From Thalassobellus citreus (GTDB taxonomy: Bacteria; Bacteroidota; Bacteroidia; Flavobacteriales; Flavobacteriaceae), in the NCBI RefSeq assembly GCF_044385915.1, contig NZ_JBISCC010000130.1, forward strand, positions 62,001 to 126,000: a DNA stretch of 64,000 bases, written 5' to 3'. The position numbers and the translations under genes are program-made. The notes beneath the pieces are model-generated. The model worked only from the letters and a program-made list of their open reading frames with translations, was not told the origin of the DNA and did no database searches. Shown piece after piece: positions 41,935-51,112 of the stretch (its first letter is position 1; each line of letters opens with the position of its first letter).

Positions 41935-42626
41935 ATTATAAAAACATAAAAGTTATTGGTTTTGATGCTGATGATACGCTTTGGGTAAACGAGACCTATT
42001 TTCGTGATGCCGAAGCTGAATTTGCTAGTTTATTATCTAAATATGAAACGCCTAATAAAATAGATCAAGAATTATTTAAAAAAGAAATAGGTAATTTACC
42101 ATTATATGGCTATGGTGTTAAAGCTTTTGTATTGTCTATGGTAGAAATGGCTTTAGAATTATCAAATTTTGAAGTATCTAATAAAACTATAGAAGCCATT
42201 TTGAACATAGGTAAAGATATGTTGAATAAACCTGTTGAATTACTAGATGGTGTTGAAGCTGTTTTAAAAAGTCTATCAAAAGAATATAGATTAATTTTAG
42301 CTACAAAAGGTGATTTGCTAGATCAGGAACGAAAATTAGAAAAATCTGGTTTAACTAATTATTTTCATCATATCGAAGTTTTAAGTGATAAGAAAGAAGC
42401 TAATTATTCTAAATTATTAAATCATTTAGATATAAAGCCTTCAGAATTTTTAATGATTGGAAATTCATTAAAGTCAGACGTTTTGCCTTTAGTAAATATA
42501 AAATCAAATGCCATACACGTACCTTTTCATACTACTTGGGCACATGAACAAGTAAGCGAAAAAGAAACGAATGGAAAAGCATATAAAACCTTAGAGAGCT
42601 TAAAAGATATTTTAGAATTATTATAA
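41925..42626 (+). CDS. HAD-superfamily hydrolase (YjjG/haloacid dehalogenase-like)
   Basis: 233 residues. The nucleophile motif is VIGFDADDTLW (Asp15, Asp17), with a C1 helical cap, LATKGD as motif II, Lys in SDKKEANY, and a variant motif IV MIGNSLKSDV. It is a phosphatase by family, but no specific substrate is visible. It is not of KdsC type because KdsC has no cap. The overlap with kdsB suggests a linked role, perhaps on a sugar phosphate or as a house-cleaning nucleotidase. Confidence 0.85.
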   Translation: MEIDYKNIKVIGFDADDTLWVNETYFRDAEAEFASLLSKYETPNKIDQELFKKEIGNLPLYGYGVKAFVLSMVEMALELSNFEVSNKTIEAILNIGKDMLNKPVELLDGVEAVLKSLSKEYRLILATKGDLLDQERKLEKSGLTNYFHHIEVLSDKKEANYSKLLNHLDIKPSEFLMIGNSLKSDVLPLVNIKSNAIHVPFHTTWAHEQVSEKETNGKAYKTLESLKDILELL

Positions 42627-42732
42627 TAAATAGTTCTATCAAATAATATTTCTTTTTAGTTGAAAAACAAAATATTTATCAAAGTAAAATTAAATAATAC
42701 TATTTTTACTTTTTGAAAAGAAAATAAATTAA

Positions 42733-43815
42733 ATGAGTTATAAAAACTTTCCAATGGTGCCAAGAGTTATTTTTGGTAGAGGTAGTTTCAGCCAACTAAA
42801 TGATATAATTGCCCCAAAGCGATTAAGTATTAAAGCCCCTTTCATTTATTTAATAGATGATGTATTTAAAAATAATACCTGGTTAATATCAAGAATAAGT
42901 TTATCGTATGACGATAAGATAATTTATATTTCGGCTAATGAAGAACCTAAAACATCTCAAGTAGATGAATTAGTTGAGGATATTATTTTAAATACAAAAG
43001 AACGACCTTCTGGCATTATAGGTATTGGTGGTGGTACGCTTCTAGATTTGGCCAAGGCAGTATCTATTATGTTAACTAATGAAGGTGATGCTAAAGATTA
43101 TCAAGGATGGGATTTAGTAAAAAATCCTGCTATTTATCATGTTGGTGTACCAACTATATCAGGAACAGGAGCAGAAGTGTCAAGAACAACAGTACTTACT
43201 GGTCCTGAAAAGAAATTAGGTATTAATTCTGATTATACACCTTTTGATCAAGTTGTTTTAGATCCTGAACTGACTAAAGATGTACATACAGACCAATGGT
43301 TTTATACAGGAATGGATTGCTATATTCATTGTATAGAATCTTTAAGCGGAACGTACTTAAATGCTTTTAGCCAGAGTTATGGTGAAAAAGCTTTTGATTT
43401 GTGTAATGAAGTATTTTTAGATAATAACTTGTCAAAAAAAGACTTGCAAGATAAACTTATGATGGCAAGCTGGCATGGAGGTATGAGTATAGCTTATTCT
43501 CAAGTTGGTGTTGCTCACGCTATGAGTTATGGGTTATCATATTTATTAGGTACAAAGCATGGCATTGGTAATTGTATTGTATTTAATCATTTAGAAGAAT
43601 TTTATCCTGATGGCGTAAAACTATTTCAAAAAATGATGTCTATACATAATATAGAATTACCTGAAGGGATTTGTTCCAATTTGAGTGATAACGAACTTGA
43701 TATTATGATTAACATCGCTTTAAGTTTAGATCCTTTATGGGAAAATGCATTAGGTAAAAATTGGAAAACAATAGCAACTCCTAAAAAATTAAAAGAACTT
43801 TATAAAAAAATGTAA
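42733..43815 (+). CDS. Iron-containing alcohol dehydrogenase, KdnB-like (Kdo 8-oxidase candidate)
   Basis: 360 residues of the group III metal-dependent dehydrogenases: nucleotide loop GIIGIGGGTLLDLAKAVS, VPTISGTGAEVSRTTVLT, and metal ligands in MDCYIHCIESLSG (Asp, His) and HAMSYGLSYLLGTKHGIGN (two His). Proteins of this type include KdnB of Shewanella, which oxidises Kdo at C8 before amination by KdnA. Being close to kdsB favours that activity, but no KdnA aminotransferase is in this window. An acyltransferase gene begins one base after its stop. Confidence 0.82.
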   Translation: MSYKNFPMVPRVIFGRGSFSQLNDIIAPKRLSIKAPFIYLIDDVFKNNTWLISRISLSYDDKIIYISANEEPKTSQVDELVEDIILNTKERPSGIIGIGGGTLLDLAKAVSIMLTNEGDAKDYQGWDLVKNPAIYHVGVPTISGTGAEVSRTTVLTGPEKKLGINSDYTPFDQVVLDPELTKDVHTDQWFYTGMDCYIHCIESLSGTYLNAFSQSYGEKAFDLCNEVFLDNNLSKKDLQDKLMMASWHGGMSIAYSQVGVAHAMSYGLSYLLGTKHGIGNCIVFNHLEEFYPDGVKLFQKMMSIHNIELPEGICSNLSDNELDIMINIALSLDPLWENALGKNWKTIATPKKLKELYKKM

Positions 43816-43816
43816 T

Positions 43817-44365
43817 ATGCAATGGTTAGCCAAACTTATTTATTTTAAAATATTAGGTTGGCAAGTTGTTGGTAATACTAATTTTTCTAAAGATACAATT
43901 AAGAAAGCAGTTATAATTGCTGTACCGCATACCAGTTGGCACGATTTCTATATTGGTGTTTTGTTACGGTCTGTATCAAACATTAAAATCAATTTTGTTG
44001 GTAAAAAAGAATTGTTTGTATTTCCTATGGGTTGTTTTTTTAGAGCTTTAGGAGGTACGCCAATTGATAGGTTTACAAAAGAAAATAAGGTTGATGCTAT
44101 AGCTAAACTATTTAAAGAAAAGAAAGAATTTAGAATGGCTTTAGCTCCAGAAGGCACTAGAAAGAAAGTAAATGAGTGGCGTACGGGTTTTTATTTCATA
44201 GCTAAAAAAGTTAATATACCTATTATTATGGTGAGCTTTGATTTTGAAAACAAGCAAAATAAGATTTCAGAACCATTTTATCCAACAGAAAACATTGAAA
44301 ACGACCTTAAATTCATGTATCATTTTTTTAAAGGGATTAAAGGTAAAATCTCTAAATATTCATAG
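43817..44365 (+). CDS. 1-acyl-glycerol-3-phosphate-type acyltransferase (PlsC-like)
   Basis: 182 residues, a short PlsC-like protein. The catalytic H-x4-D motif is HTSWHD (His38, Asp43), the substrate motif APEGTRKK lies about 75 residues later, and GGTPIDR is present between. It probably transfers an acyl chain to a lipid or glycan acceptor at the membrane; the acceptor is unknown. It starts one base after the KdnB-like gene, so an envelope lipid or LPS role is likely. Confidence 0.85.
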   Translation: MQWLAKLIYFKILGWQVVGNTNFSKDTIKKAVIIAVPHTSWHDFYIGVLLRSVSNIKINFVGKKELFVFPMGCFFRALGGTPIDRFTKENKVDAIAKLFKEKKEFRMALAPEGTRKKVNEWRTGFYFIAKKVNIPIIMVSFDFENKQNKISEPFYPTENIENDLKFMYHFFKGIKGKISKYS

Positions 44366-44484
44366 CTATATTAAATTATGGCATAAAAATTGATTTATGT
44401 ATAGTGTATCAATCAATGAAACATAAAGTAAACAATTATTTGTACCTAAAAAGAAACATTGCATTAATACAATCAAAATAAAAA

Positions 44485-44517
44485 AAGCCTGTTAAGTTTA
44501 AATTAACAGGCTTTTTT
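44485..44517. terminator. Bidirectional terminator between convergent acyltransferase and metalloprotease genes
   Basis: Perfect 11 bp stem AAGCCTGTTAA (44485-44495) / TTAACAGGCTT (44503-44513), with A run before and T run after. Confidence 0.93.
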
Positions 44518-44534
44518 ATGCAGTTTAAGATTGA

Positions 44535-47135
44535 TTATTTAATCTCTTTTACAGCATTATCAATAAGCGTTCTTAGATGTTGTTTATGAGCTCTTGATTC
44601 TATATTTCCCAAAGAAGACGCCATAGTTCTAATTTGTTTTAAATTATATAATGCCATCGATTTAGAATTGTTAGAAAAGCTACTTGCTCTTTTACCATTT
44701 AGCATATTTATTAATGTGTTTGTATATTCTAATTGCAAGTTTTGTCTAAATGAATTTATATTACCACTAATATCAGCTTTAAATATTGCTTTGTTTAAAT
44801 CTGTCATAAAACGAGATAAAGTATACTTGTTACCATAAAGTTCAGAATCTGAAATACGTTTTAATGTTGTTGGATGTAAAATATGAGCAAATACATTTTT
44901 TTGATATGTTAATACTTGTTGATGTATTTTTGGGTCTTCTGTATTTCTTCCAAAATTAAAACCTCTACGTTGTAATGCTAAATAATTGTATAATTCATTA
45001 GGAGCATCAAAAGCATTTGGAGCAAATACATATTTACTTAAAGCATTCATAGCTCTTTTTTGATCTTCTAAACTTACAGGCGTATATGGTTGTTTACTAT
45101 GTTTTTGTCCTACCATACCGCGTTCAACATATACGCCTCCAATATATCTAGATATTATATTTGCAGCACCAGATTTTTGCCTACTTAATAAATAATAAGC
45201 TTGTCTTAATTCTTGATAAGATTGGCCTTTTGTTGTAAAATTTTGAAATAGATCTTTCATTAAATCATTTGCAAGCTCTATACGATCAATAGAGTAAGTA
45301 ATAGCATCATTAGATTGATCCCAAACATTAACTCTAGGATCTATTGCTTTACCTGGAGATCGCATATCATCGGCATCATTACCAAAAATAAGTTCGGGTT
45401 TCGTAGATTCATTTAATAAAGCGTCTTTTTCAGCTTCAGATTTAAATGGGGTATATCCAAATTGTATAGCCCAAACATCATACGGTCCAACAGACATATC
45501 TGTGTATTGTCCTTGTTTACTTCTGTCTCTAGTTAAATTTAAAGCAGCATAATCCATAACAGATCCTGTTAAGCATTTCCCTTTTATAAAATCGGCATCT
45601 GCAAGTTGTTCAGGCGAGAATAATTGACTAGCTTTCATGTTATGATTAAGTCCTAATGTGTGTCCAACTTCATGCATTAATAACGCAGTGATAACTTCTT
45701 TTTGAAGTCTTTTTAATTCTAAATTAGTAGCTCCAAATGCAGAAGCTATAGACTTTGCAAACATTGCATCTTCATGCAATAATTCACCAAATGAACAATA
45801 CATGTGGTCGTTATTTAAAACATCAGATGGGGTAAAAGCCGTTTCTAAAGATGCTAAATTGTATAGTTTATCTAAAATTACTCTATTCGAAAACATAATA
45901 TATTCTAACATAATATCGGCACTCAATATTTCACCAGTTCTTGGGTTTGCCATACTTGGTCCGTAGCCGCCAAAAGGCGGTTCTGGAGATGATGTCCAGC
46001 GTAAAACATTATATCGTATATCGCCAGCATCCCAAATGGCATCATCTGGTTGTTGCTTCACAACAATGGCATTTTTAAATCCTGCTTTTTCAAAAGCAAT
46101 ATTCCATTTTAAAACCGCTTCTTTTATAGTTTCTCGCCATTCAACTGGTGTTGTATTTTCCATCCAGTACGTAATTGGTTTCACAGGTTCAGATATGGCT
46201 GCACTTGGATCTTTCTTTTTTAAATTCCATCTATTTATTAAATCTCTATATGGTGTAGCACTGGTAGATGTTTTGTCATCTACTTGTTGGCCAAAGTATC
46301 CAACTCTAGGGTCGTCAAAACGTGGTTCAAAATCATTCTCAGGCATTGCAATTAAGCTATGAAATACTTTTACGCTTACATTTCTGCCATCTGCAACAGC
46401 ATTAGAACCATTATTTAAGGTTGATGGTTTAGAGAATACATATTCAACTTTAATATTTGAGTTTTCAGGATAGTTTTTAATATTGATAATTTTCGTTTTA
46501 TTTTTATCTAAATTACCTAGTTTGAAATCTGTAGGAGAACCTCCAGGTCTTGAAGCTGGTTTTATTTGTGAGAATGTTTCTTTTAAAAATAAATCATTTG
46601 CTTTAATAAGGTATAACCCTTTTTCTTCATTGTATGCTTCAATTTTTATGCTTGCCATATTACCTTCACTAATATTGGCGCCTTCAGATTTTGAAATAGC
46701 ATTATCTGGATCGTAATAAAAGGATGTGTTTTGAGTTATAAACTCTATTTTATCAAAATATTTCTCAATTTTAAAAACTTTTGAGTCTTGATATGAACCT
46801 CTAATTATTCTACCAGCATCCATGACACCGTCTGCTATTTGGCTAAAATGAATAAATTCTTTACCAAGCTGTTCGTTAGATATTAACATTTGAAGCGATC
46901 CTGTAATTGTATCTTGGTACATAGTCAGTAAGCCTTCAATTTTTCTACTAGATTTTGTTAAATCTTTAATTGTTTTTTTCTTGCTTTTTTTTGGTACTGG
47001 GGCTTTTATTTCTGTTTTATCCTTTTTTTTGGTTCGCTTCTTTTTTTGAGCGTTTAGGTTTATTGAGCTAAAACAGATTAATAAAGAAAAAAACAAGTAA
47101 GTAAAATTGATACTTTTGGTTTTAAATTGATTCAT
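44535..47135 (-). CDS. Secreted zinc-dependent metalloprotease (DUF5117/DUF4953 type)
   Basis: 866 residues. A signal peptide (hydrophobic core about 12-27, cleaved near SINLNAQ) precedes a very Lys-rich stretch, then an N-terminal DUF5117 domain, and the catalytic domain with MHEVGHTLGLNHNM: His488, Glu489, His492 and His498 form an extended HExxHxxGxxH metzincin-like zinc site. The C-terminal region is helical. Homologs in Bacteroidetes are periplasmic or outer-membrane-linked proteases. No type IX sorting domain is seen at the C-terminus. It is transcribed alone. Confidence 0.9.
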   Translation of the reverse strand: MNQFKTKSINFTYLFFSLLICFSSINLNAQKKKRTKKKDKTEIKAPVPKKSKKKTIKDLTKSSRKIEGLLTMYQDTITGSLQMLISNEQLGKEFIHFSQIADGVMDAGRIIRGSYQDSKVFKIEKYFDKIEFITQNTSFYYDPDNAISKSEGANISEGNMASIKIEAYNEEKGLYLIKANDLFLKETFSQIKPASRPGGSPTDFKLGNLDKNKTKIINIKNYPENSNIKVEYVFSKPSTLNNGSNAVADGRNVSVKVFHSLIAMPENDFEPRFDDPRVGYFGQQVDDKTSTSATPYRDLINRWNLKKKDPSAAISEPVKPITYWMENTTPVEWRETIKEAVLKWNIAFEKAGFKNAIVVKQQPDDAIWDAGDIRYNVLRWTSSPEPPFGGYGPSMANPRTGEILSADIMLEYIMFSNRVILDKLYNLASLETAFTPSDVLNNDHMYCSFGELLHEDAMFAKSIASAFGATNLELKRLQKEVITALLMHEVGHTLGLNHNMKASQLFSPEQLADADFIKGKCLTGSVMDYAALNLTRDRSKQGQYTDMSVGPYDVWAIQFGYTPFKSEAEKDALLNESTKPELIFGNDADDMRSPGKAIDPRVNVWDQSNDAITYSIDRIELANDLMKDLFQNFTTKGQSYQELRQAYYLLSRQKSGAANIISRYIGGVYVERGMVGQKHSKQPYTPVSLEDQKRAMNALSKYVFAPNAFDAPNELYNYLALQRRGFNFGRNTEDPKIHQQVLTYQKNVFAHILHPTTLKRISDSELYGNKYTLSRFMTDLNKAIFKADISGNINSFRQNLQLEYTNTLINMLNGKRASSFSNNSKSMALYNLKQIRTMASSLGNIESRAHKQHLRTLIDNAVKEIK

Positions 47136-47306
47136 TTTGAAATGATTTCTATTGATTTAATAAAAAATTAAAGGATATAATCGTTAAAAATAAGTAAAGT
47201 GTAAGATAATTTTATGTTGAAAGTGTTAAAATATTAAATAGATAACTCAAAAACTTATAATTATATAACTGTTGTGTATATATTTATTATCTATCTTTAA
47301 AAAATT

Positions 47307-48035
47307 ATGATAAAAGACACAAAAATAGCCGTACTTATTGATGGTGATAATATCCCTTCAAAATACATTTCAGAAATGATGGAGGAAATAGCCAAGTATG
47401 GTACGCCTACTATAAAACGTATTTATGGTGATTGGACTAAACCGCATCTTTCTAAATGGAAAAACATTCTGTTAGAAAACGCCATAACGCCCATTCAGCA
47501 ATATGCGTATACTACAGGCAAGAATGCTACAGATTCGGCCATGATAATTGATGCGATGGATATTTTATATTCCGAGAAGGTTAATGGTTTTTGTTTAGTG
47601 TCTTCAGATAGTGATTTTACAAAATTAGCAACACGATTGCGAGAGGCAGGTATGCAAGTTTACGGAATAGGAGAGAAGAAAACACCAAATCCTTTTATTG
47701 TTGCATGTGATAAATTTATTTATTTAGAAATTCTTAAAAATGATAATGAAAAGGAAACTAAAGAAGGCGCTCAGAAAAAAGAAAATTTATATAATATAAC
47801 ACCGAAAGTTATTAGACTTCTTAAAAACTCTGTTAACGATGCAGCCGATGATGATGGTTGGGCTTTTTTAGGAGACGTGGGCTCATTAATTCTTAAAAAG
47901 CAACCCAACTTTGATCCTCGAAATTTTGGCTTTGCAAAATTAACACCTTTGTTTAAATCGTTAAACCAATTTGAAATGGAACAACGCGACCAATCAAACG
48001 GACGATTCAAATTAATTTATGTGAAAAATAAATAA
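47307..48035 (+). CDS. NYN-domain ribonuclease with C-terminal OST-HTH/LOTUS domain
   Basis: 242 residues. The N-terminal NYN (PIN-like, LabA/MARF1) domain shows the acidic active site: VLIDGDNIP (Asp12, Asp14), NATDSAMIIDAMDIL, and FCLVSSDSDFTKLATRL. A low-complexity Lys/Glu linker at about 150-165 leads to an OST-HTH/LOTUS-type domain (VIRLLKNSVNDAADDDGWAF, DPRNFGFAKLTPLFKSL). The pairing suggests an endoribonuclease that recognises structured RNA. It is a single gene between opposing neighbours. Confidence 0.88.
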   Translation: MIKDTKIAVLIDGDNIPSKYISEMMEEIAKYGTPTIKRIYGDWTKPHLSKWKNILLENAITPIQQYAYTTGKNATDSAMIIDAMDILYSEKVNGFCLVSSDSDFTKLATRLREAGMQVYGIGEKKTPNPFIVACDKFIYLEILKNDNEKETKEGAQKKENLYNITPKVIRLLKNSVNDAADDDGWAFLGDVGSLILKKQPNFDPRNFGFAKLTPLFKSLNQFEMEQRDQSNGRFKLIYVKNK

Positions 48036-48048
48036 GATCTTTTATTTA

Positions 48049-49023
48049 TTAAATTACTCCTAAAATTTTATCCATAACCCAATTGGCATGTATTGCCGAT
48101 TGTCCTAAAGAAGGATGTGTATAATCTTTATTTATTAACATATCTCTCATACCTTCTACATGGTGCATTTGTACATGTTTAGGGTGTTCAATAAACAATT
48201 CTTCGTTTTTTGTTTTGCTTTCTAATACAATAGGATTATCATGAAAAACAGAAAATTTAATGTGCCCTTCACTTCCATAAATAACAACTTCGTCTAAATG
48301 ATTATGGCAATCAAAGTTCCAAAATGCAGATCCTGTTATATGTGTTTCATGTAGCCAACATGCTGTAATAGCATCTTTAGCAGTGTATTTTCCTTGTTGA
48401 TTTAAGCCAATACCATTAGCAATTTTTATATCACCAAGTAGAAAAGCGAATAAGTCAAAACCATGACTCGCTAAATCATCAAAATAACCTCCAGGAGCAA
48501 TTTTAGCATCTGTACGCCAATTATAGTCTCCAGATTTATCAATGTCATTAGCTGGTTTACTAAAATTCCAACTAATATGTCTTACATCTCCAATATAATT
48601 ATGTTCTAACCAATCTTTAATCTTAGTAAATCTTGGTAATGATCGCCTGTAATATGCAACAAATAGCGGAATTTCTTTTTCTTTAAAAGCATTAAAAACT
48701 TCTAAGCTATCAGCGTAATTTGGAGTCATTGGTTTTTCTATACAGCAAATTTTTCCAGCTTTAGCTACTTTTAAAGCATACAATTTATGGGTATCTGGTG
48801 GTGTTGCAATATATACAGCATCAATAGTGTCATCATTAATTAAGGCATCAGCATCGGTATAAGTAGTTTCTATATTATGACGCTTAGCGTAATCTTTTAG
48901 TTTTTCAACATCACGTCGCATAACAGCTTTTATATTAAAACCTTCTGTTAATTGAAAAGCTGGTCCACTTTTTACTTCAGTAACATCGCCACACCCAATA
49001 ATTCCCCAATTGATAGTTTGCAT
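48049..49023 (-). CDS. Gfo/Idh/MocA-family oxidoreductase
   Basis: 324 residues. Rossmann motif WGIIGCGDVTEVKSGP at the N-terminus, AVYIATPPDTHKLYAL and the CIEKPMT active-site lysine motif, followed by the C-terminal sheet domain (PGGYFDDLASHGFDLFAFLLG). The enzyme oxidises or reduces a sugar or inositol with NAD(P); the substrate cannot be told from sequence. It follows yebC on the same strand but a terminator lies between. Confidence 0.87.
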   Translation of the reverse strand: MQTINWGIIGCGDVTEVKSGPAFQLTEGFNIKAVMRRDVEKLKDYAKRHNIETTYTDADALINDDTIDAVYIATPPDTHKLYALKVAKAGKICCIEKPMTPNYADSLEVFNAFKEKEIPLFVAYYRRSLPRFTKIKDWLEHNYIGDVRHISWNFSKPANDIDKSGDYNWRTDAKIAPGGYFDDLASHGFDLFAFLLGDIKIANGIGLNQQGKYTAKDAITACWLHETHITGSAFWNFDCHNHLDEVVIYGSEGHIKFSVFHDNPIVLESKTKNEELFIEHPKHVQMHHVEGMRDMLINKDYTHPSLGQSAIHANWVMDKILGVI

Positions 49024-49043
49024 AATTTTTTGTTTTTAAAACA

Positions 49044-49067
49044 AAAAAGAGCTGTGAAGCTCTTTTT
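49044..49067 (-). terminator. Terminator after yebC
   Basis: Perfect 10 bp stem AAAAAGAGCT (49044-49053) / AGCTCTTTTT (49058-49067), tetraloop GTGA on the plus strand, with a T-rich tail on the minus strand 20 bases after the yebC stop. Confidence 0.8.
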
Positions 49068-49086
49068 GTATTTACTTTTTATAGTG

Positions 49087-49806
49087 TTACTCTGCTGATT
49101 CTTCCATGGTGTGATATACAGATTGTACATCATCATCTTCTTCAAGTTTTTCTAATAATTTTTCAACATCAGCAACTTGTTCTGGTGTTAATGGTTTTGT
49201 TACTTGAGGAATACGCTCAAATCCAGACGATAAAATTTCAATTTCACGACTTTCTAATTCCGCTTGAATGGCTCCAAAACTTTCAAAAGGTGCATAAATT
49301 AAAATACCATCATCATCGGCAAAAACTTCTTCGGCACCAAAATCAATAAATTCTAATTCTAATTCTTCTGGATCTAATCCTTCTGCGTTTATTCTGAAAT
49401 TACAAGTATGATCGAACATAAAAACCACAGAGCCAGATGTACCTAAACTACCATCGCATTTATTAAAATAACTACGAACGTTTGCTACGGTTCTTGTATT
49501 ATTATCGGTTGCAGTTTCTACTAAAATAGCAATACCGTGTGGTGCATAACCTTCAAAAATAACTTCTTTATAATCGCCTTGACCTTTTTCGCTAGCCTTT
49601 TTAATAGCACGCTCTACGTTATCTTTTGGCATGTTAACAGATTTTGCATTCTGTATAACAGCTCTTAAACGCGAATTACTATCAGGATCTGGACCTCCTT
49701 CTTTTACTGCCATGACTATGTCTTTACCTATACGTGTAAAGGCTTTACTCATTGCAGACCAACGCTTCATTTTACGTGCTTTTCTAAATTCAAAAGCTCT
49801 TCCCAT
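49087..49806 (-). CDS. yebC: YebC/PmpR-family regulatory/translation factor (TACO1-like)
   Basis: 239 residues, the normal size. It starts with GRAFEFRKARKMKRWSAMSKAFTRIGKDI, followed by GGPDPDSNSRLRAVIQNAKS, MPKDNVERAIKKASEKG and YEGYAPHG-type segment FEGYAPHGIAILVE. YebC proteins act on ribosomes stalled at proline stretches and were earlier described as transcriptional regulators. It precedes the Gfo gene. Confidence 0.95.
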   Translation of the reverse strand: MGRAFEFRKARKMKRWSAMSKAFTRIGKDIVMAVKEGGPDPDSNSRLRAVIQNAKSVNMPKDNVERAIKKASEKGQGDYKEVIFEGYAPHGIAILVETATDNNTRTVANVRSYFNKCDGSLGTSGSVVFMFDHTCNFRINAEGLDPEELELEFIDFGAEEVFADDDGILIYAPFESFGAIQAELESREIEILSSGFERIPQVTKPLTPEQVADVEKLLEKLEEDDDVQSVYHTMEESAE

Positions 49807-49906
49807 AATACTGTGTTTTTATTTTTATTCCCTTGATAAAAAGGAATTTTTTAATTTTAAAAAATTTTAATCTAACAAAGTTAAAAACCTATTGCTTAAT
49901 TGCAAA

Positions 49907-50200
49907 TTATTCCTCATCAGGTTCTACAATATTTTCTATTGCTTCAGCTAATTTAAAATCTAAATGCGTTACGCCATTTGCAGAATGTGTAGATAACGAA
50001 ATAGTAAGTACATTATAAACATTAGACCAATTAGGATGATGATTTAAGGCTTCGCATTCAAACGCAATACGGCTCATGGCACTAAAGCAATCTTTGAAAT
50101 TTTCAAATTCAAATTCTGCATGAATAGCATTATCATAATATTCCCAATCTGGAAACTGTAACAATTTTTTTTCTATATCATCTTCAGATAATTTACTCAT
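49907..50200 (-). CDS. 4a-hydroxytetrahydrobiopterin dehydratase (pterin-4a-carbinolamine dehydratase)
   Basis: 97 residues, the family's full length. The active-site motif NHHPNWSNVYN gives His54, His55 and Trp58, and TH at 71-72 supplies the third histidine. It recycles oxidised pterin cofactor after aromatic amino acid hydroxylation; some bacteria use it without a hydroxylase. It has its own start 55 bases after the epimerase gene on the same strand. Confidence 0.93.
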   Translation of the reverse strand: MSKLSEDDIEKKLLQFPDWEYYDNAIHAEFEFENFKDCFSAMSRIAFECEALNHHPNWSNVYNVLTISLSTHSANGVTHLDFKLAEAIENIVEPDEE

Positions 50201-50255
50201 AATTAAAATGTTTATTTGTTGCTGAAAATTTTCACCAATTTAATCATTTGAAAGC

Positions 50256-51086
50256 TTATATTTCTAATTCTGTTAATATTTCTTGACTTAATAATTGTAA
50301 ATTTTTTGGAAGTAAATTATATTTTGGTAATACTGCTAAATACCGATCGTCGTTAGTTGTATAAACTTGTTTGTAAACAACATTTTTTAACTCTAAAGAT
50401 TTAATTATTTCTTTAATAAAGTCGTCATGATGCACCAAATCATTAGAACCTAAATGGTAAATACCGTATTTGTTTCTGTTAATTATATAATGAATTTGTT
50501 GTGTTAACTTGTTATCGTTAGTAACATTCATTATTAAATTAGGAAACACTTCTACAGGTGTTTTTTCTTTTACTTGCTGAATAATTTCTAACACTCTAGG
50601 TGATTGCGCACCAAATACCATAGGAAGTCTTATAATGGCAACTTGTTTTTTAGGTAAGCGCAACAGCATATTTTCAATTTTTATCTTGAAATGCCCATAA
50701 ATGCTATTACTATAGGTTTTATCTAGTTCGTAACTTGGATACTTACTGTAACCATCAAAAACAACAGCAGACGAAGTATATATAATCTTAACTTTATTAG
50801 AATATACATATTCTGCCAAGTGTTTATGTGCAACAAATTGAGCAGCAAAATCGCCTCGAAGTGCCGAAATAACAATAGTAGGTTTTACAATGTCTAGAAT
50901 TTCATAAACATCATCTTCTTCAATATTATACTGAAAAAAGTGTTTGTTTTTTTCTAAAGCTTTGTTTGTTAGTCTGTATGTGCCAAAGGTTCTGAAATAG
51001 GAGCATAGTTCTTTATAAATAGCAGCACCTATAAAACCGCTAGCGCCTAAAATTAAAATTCTATGCTTGTTATTTCGTTTTATCAT
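50256..51086 (-). CDS. NAD-dependent sugar nucleotide epimerase/reductase (RmlD-like SDR)
   Basis: 276 residues, extended short-chain dehydrogenase. The NAD motif ILGASGFIGAAIY (GxxGxxG) is at about 13-25; IYTSSAVVFDG and the catalytic YGHFKIK pattern (Tyr-x3-Lys) are present, followed by RLPMVFG. Its size and shortened C-terminal part resemble RmlD-type reductases. The substrate is unknown. It lies 26 bases after glsA and may share its transcript. Confidence 0.84.
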   Translation of the reverse strand: MIKRNNKHRILILGASGFIGAAIYKELCSYFRTFGTYRLTNKALEKNKHFFQYNIEEDDVYEILDIVKPTIVISALRGDFAAQFVAHKHLAEYVYSNKVKIIYTSSAVVFDGYSKYPSYELDKTYSNSIYGHFKIKIENMLLRLPKKQVAIIRLPMVFGAQSPRVLEIIQQVKEKTPVEVFPNLIMNVTNDNKLTQQIHYIINRNKYGIYHLGSNDLVHHDDFIKEIIKSLELKNVVYKQVYTTNDDRYLAVLPKYNLLPKNLQLLSQEILTELEI

Positions 51087-51112
51087 ACATCAAACTTCAC
51101 ATTAGCAACAAA

